Source: Flavobacteriaceae bacterium UBA3356
GTDB lineage: Bacteria; Bacteroidota; Bacteroidia; Flavobacteriales; Flavobacteriaceae
NCBI GenBank assembly: GCA_002360635.1
Contig: DEQW01000001.1
Coordinates: forward strand, 413,689 to 477,688
Direction: 5' to 3'
DNA length: 64,000 nucleotides
How positions within the stretch are numbered: the first letter of the stretch is position 1; each line of letters begins with the position of its first letter. The notes under the pieces were generated by a model. That model saw nothing but the letters and a program-made list of their open reading frames with translations, was not told the origin of the DNA and did not search any database. The position numbers and the translations under genes are program-made. Shown one piece after another: positions 33,816 through 41,254 of the stretch.

Positions 33816-34544
33816 ATGAATACCAACAAAGTTATACAGGTAGGGGGATTAACCAAAATGTTTGGTGATTTTACAGCTGTAAACACCATTACTTTTGATG
33901 TTGAAAAAGGCGAAATTTTTGGATTTTTAGGTGCCAATGGCGCAGGGAAAACCACAGCTATGAAAATGCTGATAGGTATTTCAAAACCAACTTCGGGCAA
34001 TGCTAATGTAGCAGGTTTTGATGTGTTTACCAATGCCGAGGACATCAAAAAGAATATTGGCTATATGAGTCAAAAATTCGCTTTGTATGACGATTTAACA
34101 GTTAAGGAGAACATTACATTCTTTGGTGGTATTTACGGATTATCAAGAGCAAAAATCAAGAAAAAGTCCAAAGAACTTATTGACGAATTGGGATTGAAAG
34201 ATGTTGCTGGCCATTTAGTAGGTTCCTTGCCTTTAGGTTGGAAACAAAAAATCTCGTTTTCGGTAGCCCTGTTGCACGAACCAAAAATTGTGTTTTTAGA
34301 TGAACCAACAGGTGGTGTAGACCCAATTACCAGAAGACAGTTTTGGGAAATGATTTACAAGGCAGCGGACGAAGGAACAACCGTTTTTGTAACTACGCAT
34401 TATATGGATGAAGCAGAATATTGTCATAGAGTATCTATAATGGTCAACGGAAAAATTGAAGCATTAGATACACCAAAGAAACTAAAGGAACAGTTCAAGG
34501 CAGAAAATATGAATGAGGTGTTTTTAAAACTGGCAAGAGGATGA
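33816..34544 (+). CDS. ABC transporter ATPase, second half of a YbhF-like pair
   Basis: The 242-residue ATPase has Walker A GANGAGKTT and Walker B IVFLDEPTGGVDP, but its signature is SLPLGWKQKISF in place of LSGGQ. A degenerate signature in one of two ATPase domains suggests an asymmetric heterodimer with the protein of the previous gene. Its stop overlaps the first permease gene by 4 bases. Confidence 0.92.
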   Translation: MNTNKVIQVGGLTKMFGDFTAVNTITFDVEKGEIFGFLGANGAGKTTAMKMLIGISKPTSGNANVAGFDVFTNAEDIKKNIGYMSQKFALYDDLTVKENITFFGGIYGLSRAKIKKKSKELIDELGLKDVAGHLVGSLPLGWKQKISFSVALLHEPKIVFLDEPTGGVDPITRRQFWEMIYKAADEGTTVFVTTHYMDEAEYCHRVSIMVNGKIEALDTPKKLKEQFKAENMNEVFLKLARG

Positions 34545-35647
34545 AACGTTTTATTGGCTTCATAAAAAAAGAATTCTACCATATTTTCAGGGATAAACGT
34601 TCTTTGTTTATTCTCTTCGGAATGCCAATTGTTCAAATCCTGTTATTTGGATTTGCCATTACCAACGAAATCAACAATGTAAATATCGCCATATTGGATC
34701 ACTCAAAAGATGCAACTACAAAGGAAATCATCAATAAAATTTCAGCATCCAAATATTTCAGCATTAAACAAATGCTAACTCGTGAGACAGACATAGCTTC
34801 CATTTTTGAAAAAGGACACGTAAAAGCCGTTTTGAATTTTGAAAAGGATTTTGGTCAAAACCTTATTAAAGAACATAAAGCCACAGTTCAGATTATTACA
34901 GATGCCACAGACCCAAATACCGCAAATACCATCAGCAATTACGTAAATGCCATCATGCAACAATATCAAAGAAAAATAAATAGAGACATAACAACCACCT
35001 ATCAAATTGTACCCGAAACACGTATGGTCTATAACCCAGAATTAAAAAGCGTGTATATGTTTGTTCCTGGTGTAATGACGGTTATTTTGATGTTGGTATC
35101 TGCGATGATGACCTCAATTTCCATTACAAGGGAAAAGGAATTAGGCACGATGGAAATTTTATTGGTATCGCCATTAAAACCATTTCAAGTGATTGTTGGG
35201 AAAGTGTTTCCATATATTTTCCTATCCATTATCAATGCTGTGGTTATTGTGATGTTGAGCATTTTTGTGTTTGGCATGCCTGTTCAAGGTAGTTTGTTTT
35301 TGTTGGCCTTGGAAAGTATTCTTTTCATTATAAGCGCCTTGGCTTTAGGAATTTTAATTTCAACCATTTCAGCAACACAACAAACGGCTATGATGATTTC
35401 CTTAATGGGATTGATGCTTCCGGTGATCCTACTTTCCGGTTTTATTTTTCCTATAGCGAGTATGCCTTTACCTCTTCAAATAATAAGCAATATCATTCCG
35501 GCAAAATGGTTTATCATCATTATTAAAGGTATTATGCTTAAAGGTGTGGGGCTACAATTTATTTGGAAAGAAACATTGATTCTTATAGGTATGACTGTTT
35601 TTTTTATTGGACTGAGTGTAAGGAAATATAAAATTAGATTAGAGTAA
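34541..35647 (+). CDS. ABC-2 type permease (YbhS-like)
   Basis: The 368-residue protein has one N-terminal membrane segment (LFILFGMPIVQILLFGFAI), a large outer domain (residues 45-170) and five C-terminal segments with TREKELGTMEILLVSPLKPFQ, the ABC-2 signature. It overlaps both neighbours by 4 and 1 bases and pairs with the next permease. Confidence 0.9.
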   Translation: MKRFIGFIKKEFYHIFRDKRSLFILFGMPIVQILLFGFAITNEINNVNIAILDHSKDATTKEIINKISASKYFSIKQMLTRETDIASIFEKGHVKAVLNFEKDFGQNLIKEHKATVQIITDATDPNTANTISNYVNAIMQQYQRKINRDITTTYQIVPETRMVYNPELKSVYMFVPGVMTVILMLVSAMMTSISITREKELGTMEILLVSPLKPFQVIVGKVFPYIFLSIINAVVIVMLSIFVFGMPVQGSLFLLALESILFIISALALGILISTISATQQTAMMISLMGLMLPVILLSGFIFPIASMPLPLQIISNIIPAKWFIIIIKGIMLKGVGLQFIWKETLILIGMTVFFIGLSVRKYKIRLE

Positions 35648-36768
35648 TGAAGACTATAATCTATATCATACAAAAAGAGTTTAAGCAGATTTTTAGGAAT
35701 AAAGGGATGCTTCCCATAATTTTTGTGTTGCCTTTGTTACAACTCGTTATTTTATCAAATGCCGCCACTTTTGAAGTACAACATATCAAATTTGGGTATG
35801 TAGATAACGACCACTCTTCGACATCAAGGGCACTAGTTGAAAAATTTAGTACCTCAACTTATTTTAATGTTTTAACAGATTTTCCTTCAGAAAGCAAAGC
35901 AAGTGCAGCGATGTTGCAAGGGGATGTCGATGTACTTTTGGAAATTCCACGATATTTTGAACGTGATTTGCAGAAAGAAAAACATAACAATATTGGTGTT
36001 ACCATCAATGCAATCGATGGTGCAGCAGCTGGTGTCGAGAATGTATATGTGACTCAAATTGTTCAACGTTTCAATCGAAATATAATAATTGATTTGTTAC
36101 AACCTTCAGACCAATTAATACAACCTGCTATAATTGATACCATACCGTTATTCTGGTACAACCAAACTTTAAATTATAAAACCTTTATGGTGCCGGGGAT
36201 TTTGGTATTACTGGTAACGATGATTACGCTATTTCTTTCAGGAATGAACATTGTAAGGGAAAAAGAAATCGGTACGCTGGAACAGATTAATGTGACACCT
36301 ATAAAGAAAAGTCAGTTTATAATAGGTAAATTATTTCCATTCTGGATTTTGGGTTTGGGATTGTTGACCATAGGATTAATAATTGCCAAATTAATATTCA
36401 ACGTGCCAATGATAGGCAGTTTGTTGCTTATGTATTTCTACACCTCAATATATATTTTAGTGGTTTTAGGGATAGGATTGTTTATTTCAAACTTTACCGA
36501 TACACAGCAACAAGCAATGTTCATCGCATGGTTTTTTATGGTCATATTTATTTTGATGAGCGGTCTGTTTACACCTATAGAAAGTATGCCAAAATGGGCA
36601 CAAATCCTTACAGAGTTCAACCCTATAAAATACTTTGTAGAAGTGATGCGAATGGTTATGCTTAAAGGGTCTGGGTTGATAGATATACTTCCGCAGCTAT
36701 CAAAAACATTACTTTACGCCCTTATTATGAACGGATTGGCGGTTTGGAGCTACCGGAAGACAAATTAA
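35647..36768 (+). CDS. ABC-2 type permease (YbhR-like)
   Basis: The 373-residue protein has the same layout as its neighbour: N-terminal segment LPIIFVLPLLQLVILSNAA, an external domain, and a C-terminal core with VREKEIGTLEQINVTPIKKS. It is the last gene of the TetR-led exporter operon. The substrate is unknown; YbhFSR in E. coli has been linked to cation and drug export. Confidence 0.9.
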   Translation: MKTIIYIIQKEFKQIFRNKGMLPIIFVLPLLQLVILSNAATFEVQHIKFGYVDNDHSSTSRALVEKFSTSTYFNVLTDFPSESKASAAMLQGDVDVLLEIPRYFERDLQKEKHNNIGVTINAIDGAAAGVENVYVTQIVQRFNRNIIIDLLQPSDQLIQPAIIDTIPLFWYNQTLNYKTFMVPGILVLLVTMITLFLSGMNIVREKEIGTLEQINVTPIKKSQFIIGKLFPFWILGLGLLTIGLIIAKLIFNVPMIGSLLLMYFYTSIYILVVLGIGLFISNFTDTQQQAMFIAWFFMVIFILMSGLFTPIESMPKWAQILTEFNPIKYFVEVMRMVMLKGSGLIDILPQLSKTLLYALIMNGLAVWSYRKTN

Positions 36769-36829
36769 TGTATCGTCATTTTTATTTACAAATCGTGTAG
36801 GATAAAATCGGGTGACCGTAACTACGACT

Positions 36830-36946
36830 TCACTCTTCATCTTTTTTCTTGGTTAATTTAAAGGCCAGCCACACAAAGCCAACCACAAAATGAAGCAAAA
36901 TAATGCCAGCGATGATGTAAATCGTGATATTTGAATTATCTCTCAT
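36830..36946 (-). CDS. 38-residue single-span membrane protein
   Basis: ATG at 36946 to TGA at 36830 encodes MRDNSNIT, a long hydrophobic stretch (IYIIAGIILLHFVVGFVWLA) and a basic tail (FKLTKKKDEE), which fits an N-out single-span protein. It is divergent to the SQR-like gene. Its -7 element TACTTTTA (36974 down to 36967) starts 29.5 bp from the centre of the shared palindrome at 36997-37010, the same geometry as on the other strand. This is the best evidence that the tiny gene is real. Function is unknown. Confidence 0.6.
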   Translation of the reverse strand: MRDNSNITIYIIAGIILLHFVVGFVWLAFKLTKKKDEE

Positions 36947-36966
36947 ATTAATCTAGTATGACAGAA

Positions 36967-37040
36967 TAAAAGTAATCTCAAAAAAAATTAATTGGTGTAA
37001 CATAAGTTACCGTACAAACCTAAAATGCGAATTATTTTTA
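36967..37040. promoter_or_regulatory. Divergent promoter around the Crp/Fnr-type site GTAACATAAGTTAC
   Basis: The palindrome GTAAC-ATAA-GTTAC lies at 36997-37010. To the right, TATTTTTA (37033-37040) starts 29.5 bp from the centre and would serve the SQR-like gene. To the left, on the minus strand, TACTTTTA (36974-36967) starts at the same distance and would serve the 38-residue membrane protein. Confidence 0.75.
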
Positions 37041-37055
37041 TTAAAAATTAAGGGA

Positions 37056-38513
37056 ATGTCAAAAATCGTCATTTTAGGTGCTGGAATCTCTGGTCACGTG
37101 GCAGCAGCACATTTACGCAGAAAACTATCCAAGAAACACGAAGTTCTTGTGATATCGCCAAATAGTAATTACCAATGGATTCCCTCTAATATCTGGGTGG
37201 GAATTGGTAGAATGAAATCTGAAAAAATACTTTTCCCTTTAGCACCCTTGTATAAAAAGAAGAATATTGGTTATAAACAGGCCAAAGCCATTTCATTTTA
37301 TCCTGAAGGCGATAAAGAAGAACAAAAGCCCTATGTGTTAGCAGAATATGTTGCTGGAGAAGACAAGGGAAAACAAGAAAAAGTTACGTACGATTACCTC
37401 ATTAATGCAACTGGTCCTAAACTAAATTTTGAAGCAACCGAAGGATTGATTCCCGGCAAAAACAAAACCTATTCTGTATGTACTTACACCCATGCAGACC
37501 ATGCTTGGGAAGGATTGAATGCTTTAATCGAACAAATGAAGCAAGGCAAAAAATCAAAGATTTTAATAGGTACAGGTCACGCAAAATCAACCTGTCAAGG
37601 TGCAGCATTCGAATATATTTTGAATGTGGAACAAGAATTACGTCGTCATAAAGTTCGCGATATGGCCGAAGTCACTTGGATTTCAAACGAATACCAATTG
37701 GGAGATTTTGGAATGGATGGTATGTTATTGAGTTATGGCACTATGTCCATGAAATCCCATGAAATGATTGAAATGATTTTTGAAGACAGAGATATTAAAT
37801 GGATTCTTGGAGCCGGTGTTCACAAAATTGAAGATGGAGTGGCATATTACGAAACACTCGAAGGCGAATATTTGACTGAAACCTATGACTTTGCAATGCT
37901 AATCCCATCGTTTTCAGGTCATGGATTTAAAGCCTATGATAAAAATGAAAATGACATTACAGATAAGCTTTTTAAGGGATTTATGATTGTTGATGCAGAT
38001 TACACACCAAAACCTTATGAAGAATGGTCTGTAAAAGATTGGCCAGAAACCTATCAAAACCCTAGTTATAAAAACATTTTTGCCCCAGGAATTGCATTTG
38101 CACCACCACATGCCATTTCAAAACCAAGAAAAAGTAAAAACGGGACTGACATTTCACCAGCACCACCACGTACAGGAATGCCTTCTGGCATCACTGCAAA
38201 ATTAGTAGCTGATAATATCATTGATACTATTAAAAGCGGGAAGGAGTCTTTGAACCATAAAGGCTCCATGGGGAATATGGGTGCAGCATGTATAGCTTCT
38301 GCAGGCTACGGAATGACCTCTGGCAGTGGCGTAAGCATTACCACCTACCCTATTGTACCAGATTATGAAAAATATCCAAAAACACAGGGGAGACAGTTAG
38401 GAAAAACCTTTGGAGAGATTGGTTTGGCAGGCCATTGGCTAAAATTAGTCTTGCATTATGCCTTTATTTATAAAGCTAAAATGCGTCCATTTTGGTGGTT
38501 GATTCCAGAATAA
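37056..38513 (+). CDS. Sulfide:quinone oxidoreductase-like FAD flavoprotein
   Basis: The 485-residue protein starts with the FAD-binding GAGISGHVAAAHL motif and belongs to the pyridine nucleotide-disulfide oxidoreductase superfamily. It has cysteines at 142 (YSVCTYTH), 180 (KSTCQGAAFEY) and 412 (AACIASAGYG), an arrangement like the three redox cysteines of SQR. SQR oxidises sulfide to polysulfide or persulfide and reduces quinone at the membrane; the C-terminus here is amphipathic and aromatic (HYAFIYKAKMRPFWWLIPE), suitable for membrane contact. Activity on sulfide is inferred. It is controlled from the divergent palindrome. Confidence 0.8.
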   Translation: MSKIVILGAGISGHVAAAHLRRKLSKKHEVLVISPNSNYQWIPSNIWVGIGRMKSEKILFPLAPLYKKKNIGYKQAKAISFYPEGDKEEQKPYVLAEYVAGEDKGKQEKVTYDYLINATGPKLNFEATEGLIPGKNKTYSVCTYTHADHAWEGLNALIEQMKQGKKSKILIGTGHAKSTCQGAAFEYILNVEQELRRHKVRDMAEVTWISNEYQLGDFGMDGMLLSYGTMSMKSHEMIEMIFEDRDIKWILGAGVHKIEDGVAYYETLEGEYLTETYDFAMLIPSFSGHGFKAYDKNENDITDKLFKGFMIVDADYTPKPYEEWSVKDWPETYQNPSYKNIFAPGIAFAPPHAISKPRKSKNGTDISPAPPRTGMPSGITAKLVADNIIDTIKSGKESLNHKGSMGNMGAACIASAGYGMTSGSGVSITTYPIVPDYEKYPKTQGRQLGKTFGEIGLAGHWLKLVLHYAFIYKAKMRPFWWLIPE

Positions 38514-38526
38514 AAATTAAAAAATT

Positions 38527-38664
38527 ATGACTCAAAGAATATCAAAATATCAAAGATTTAAAATGATGAACCCTATCATTCAGTTTTTTAAATTTATTTA
38601 TTTAAGCATAAAAATAATGCTAATTGTAGCTGGAGGACACGGCGGAACAAGAAAAACAAACTAA
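38527..38664 (+). CDS. 45-residue small protein co-encoded with the SQR-like gene
   Basis: ATG 38527 to TAA 38664 is 13 bases after the SQR-like stop and ends before a strong terminator. The protein has a basic N-terminus (MTQRISKYQRFKMMN), a hydrophobic or amphipathic middle (IIQFFKFIYLSIKIMLIVA) and a glycine/basic end GGHGGTRKTN. It is probably membrane associated and may be an SQR partner. I do not recognise a family. Confidence 0.5.
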   Translation: MTQRISKYQRFKMMNPIIQFFKFIYLSIKIMLIVAGGHGGTRKTN

Positions 38665-38700
38665 TGTGATTATTAGTTTTCATGTGTTGGTTATTTGTGT

Positions 38701-38733
38701 AAAAACACCCTTCTAAAAAAGGGTGTTTTTTTT
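38701..38733 (+). terminator. Terminator of the SQR transcription unit
   Basis: A 10-bp stem AAACACCCTT / AAGGGTGTTT with a 6-base loop ends in a run of eight T residues. Confidence 0.88.
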
Positions 38734-38778
38734 GTTAGCTAAAAGACATTCATAGGTCATTACAAATATTTGTTTTAG

Positions 38779-38822
38779 GTAACATTGGTTACTGACCAAG
38801 ACTTTTTTCCAACATATTTTTG
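38779..38822 (+). promoter_or_regulatory. Crp/Fnr-type site GTAACATTGGTTAC and promoter of the RND operon
   Basis: The palindrome (38779-38792) is identical over 14 bases to the one before the rhodanese operon. A full TAnnTTTG element, TATTTTTG (38815-38822), starts 29.5 bp from its centre. The TolC-type ATG is 21 bases after the element. Confidence 0.8.
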
Positions 38823-38842
38823 TTACATAAATAATCATACAA

Positions 38843-40156
38843 ATGAAAAATAAGCTATCTGTTTTATTCATTGTTTTTTTAAGCTATGTCACAATGATGC
38901 AGGCGCAAGAGGTAATCTCAATTGCAAAATATGAAGTTTTGAGCAAGGTTAGCCAAGACAATACTTCTCTTAAAATATCTGAACAAGAATTCATCGAATC
39001 AAGAGCAGATTACAGACAGACCAACGCTATTTTTTTACCAAATATCACGGCAAACCACACAGGTATTGCAACCACAAATCCATTAATGGCATTTGGTTCT
39101 AAACTAAATCAGGAAATTTTAACGCAAAGCGATTTTAACCCCGCTTTATTAAACGACCCTTCGCAGATAGAAAACTATGCAACAAAGTTTGAAATCCAGC
39201 AGCCTTTAATCAATTTAGATGGTCTATATCAACGTAAAGCGGCAAAGTCAAAAATGAAGGCAATGTCTTTAAAACAGCAAAGAACTGGTGAGTATTTAGA
39301 ATTGGAAGTGGAAAAAGCCTATATGCAATTACAATTGGCCTATAAAGGTGTTGAGGTCTTGGAAAAAGCATTGCTAACAGCTTTGGAAAATAAAAAATTA
39401 GCAGACAATAGCTTTAAACAAGGTTATTTGCAACGAGCAGACGTATTAAACGTGGAAGTCCGTGTCACAGAAGTCAAAAATCAATTGCAAACTGCACAGA
39501 GCAATGTTCAAAATGCATCAAATTATTTGTCCTTTTTGATGAATGACGAAACCTATGTGGTGTATCAACCAAGTGATAGTTTATCAGTAATTGCATTCAA
39601 TGGAGAAACCAACAAAGGTCTTTCAGAAAATCGTTCAGACATCAAGGCGATGGAGTTGGCAAGCAACGCTTATGAAGCGATGAACAAAGCCGATAAAATG
39701 GCATTTCTGCCACGATTGAATGCCTTTGGAAGTTACGAACTATATGATGACCAAATTTTTCAAGGAGGTGCCAATGGTTATTTATTCGGAGCCCAATTGA
39801 GTTGGGATATTTTTCAAGGCTCAAAACGTTTCGGAAAAACCCAAAAAAGTAGTGCCGAATTTCAGAAATCAAAATTGGAATACGAACAATACGTTTCGCA
39901 AAGTAATTTAGAATTGAACAAAGCCAAACGTATGCTTCTAGATGCCAAAAACAAATTGAATCTAACAACCTTGGCGATGGAGCAATCAAAAGAATCCTTA
40001 CGAATAAGAGGTAATAGATTTAAAGAAGGTCTTGAAAAAACATCTGATTTGTTATTGGCCGAAACACAATACGCACAAAAGCAATTAGAGCATTACCAAA
40101 CCATTTTTGAATATAACTACGCGCAAGCGTATGTACAATTTTTAACCAAAGAATAA
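38843..40156 (+). CDS. TolC family outer membrane protein of the RND operon
   Basis: The 437-residue protein has a signal peptide ending MMQAQE and typical TolC motifs (FLPNITANHTGIATTNPLMA, KFEIQQPLINLDGLYQRKAA, FGAQLSWDIFQGSKRFGKTQ). It is the first gene of a five-gene unit with adaptor (8-base gap), RND permease (10-base gap), a PII-like protein and a DUF2892 protein. Confidence 0.9.
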   Translation: MKNKLSVLFIVFLSYVTMMQAQEVISIAKYEVLSKVSQDNTSLKISEQEFIESRADYRQTNAIFLPNITANHTGIATTNPLMAFGSKLNQEILTQSDFNPALLNDPSQIENYATKFEIQQPLINLDGLYQRKAAKSKMKAMSLKQQRTGEYLELEVEKAYMQLQLAYKGVEVLEKALLTALENKKLADNSFKQGYLQRADVLNVEVRVTEVKNQLQTAQSNVQNASNYLSFLMNDETYVVYQPSDSLSVIAFNGETNKGLSENRSDIKAMELASNAYEAMNKADKMAFLPRLNAFGSYELYDDQIFQGGANGYLFGAQLSWDIFQGSKRFGKTQKSSAEFQKSKLEYEQYVSQSNLELNKAKRMLLDAKNKLNLTTLAMEQSKESLRIRGNRFKEGLEKTSDLLLAETQYAQKQLEHYQTIFEYNYAQAYVQFLTKE

Positions 40157-40164
40157 ATACTAAA

Positions 40165-41244
40165 ATGAAAAAATATAGCTACATAATCACTATGGCAATA
40201 ATTTCAATTGTAATGGTAAGCTGCGGAAACGACACCAATCAAAAGGTAGCGGATAATTCGCCAACGGTTAAGGTTCAGGTTAATAAAGTATCAGAATCTA
40301 ACAACAGTCCATTTTTATCAGTTAGTGGTAAAATTCAGTCGGTCAATAATGCCGATTTAAGTACAAGAATGATGGGTTTTGTAAAAAAAATACCCGTTAC
40401 AGTCGGCGATAAGGTAAACAAAGGCCAATTGCTAGTGTCCATCAACAATGCCGATTTACAAGCAAAAAGTGCCCAGGTTAATGCAAGTATTACAGAAGCT
40501 ACAGCAGCCTTTAACAATGCCCAAAAAGACTATAACCGTTTTCAAAATCTTTTTGCAGACAACAGCGCCTCACAGAAGGAACTGGATGATATGACAGCAC
40601 GTTATGAGATGGCAAAAGCACGCTTGGAAGCTGCAAAGCAAATGAAAAACGAGGTCAATTCACAATATGCCTACACCAATATTACGGCGCCGTTTAGCGG
40701 TGTTGTTACTGCCAAAACAGTGGAAGAAGGCGATATGGCCAATCCAGGGCAACCCTTAATATCCATAGAAACACCGGGGAATTTTGAAGTAATAGCGATG
40801 GTGCCAGAAACCGAAATTTCTCAAATTAAAAATGGGGTTGAGGTTGACGTTATGGTAAAATCAATTCAAAAAAGTATAAAAGGAAACGTATCTGAAATTA
40901 GCACTTCTGCAAAAAATACAGGCGGACAGTATTTAGTTAAGATCGCACTCGATAAAACCGATACTCCTATTTTATCGGGAATGTTTGCGTCTGTTCAATT
41001 TCCTGTTGAGAAGAAGGCAGCTACCGAAATGGTTCTAATTCCAGAGGAAGCAATTGTAAATAATGGTCAATTGTCAGGTGTCTATACTGTAAGCCAAAAC
41101 AACACAGCCATACTACGCTGGCTTCGGTTAGGCAGAACTTTTGGCAATCAAGTAGAAGTGTTGTCTGGTTTATCTGCAGATGAAGATTACATCGTCTCTG
41201 CCGATGGAAAGCTTTATAATGGAGTAAAAATATCAATCCAATAA
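40165..41244 (+). CDS. RND efflux periplasmic adaptor lipoprotein
   Basis: The 359-residue protein has a lipobox MVSC at residues 17-20, lipoyl half-motifs GFVKKIPVTVGDKVNKGQLL and TNITAPFSGVVTAKTVEEGD around a coiled coil (FNNAQKDYNRFQNLFADNSA), and a membrane-proximal C-terminal domain. It connects the RND permease with the TolC protein of the same operon. Confidence 0.92.
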   Translation: MKKYSYIITMAIISIVMVSCGNDTNQKVADNSPTVKVQVNKVSESNNSPFLSVSGKIQSVNNADLSTRMMGFVKKIPVTVGDKVNKGQLLVSINNADLQAKSAQVNASITEATAAFNNAQKDYNRFQNLFADNSASQKELDDMTARYEMAKARLEAAKQMKNEVNSQYAYTNITAPFSGVVTAKTVEEGDMANPGQPLISIETPGNFEVIAMVPETEISQIKNGVEVDVMVKSIQKSIKGNVSEISTSAKNTGGQYLVKIALDKTDTPILSGMFASVQFPVEKKAATEMVLIPEEAIVNNGQLSGVYTVSQNNTAILRWLRLGRTFGNQVEVLSGLSADEDYIVSADGKLYNGVKISIQ

Positions 41245-41254
41245 CCATAATCTA

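Noticed and set aside
38779..38792. Mirrored minus-strand promoter at this palindrome
   Set aside because: The position 29.5 bp to the left reads CCTATGAA on the minus strand, which is not a -7 element, so only the plus-strand promoter is supported.
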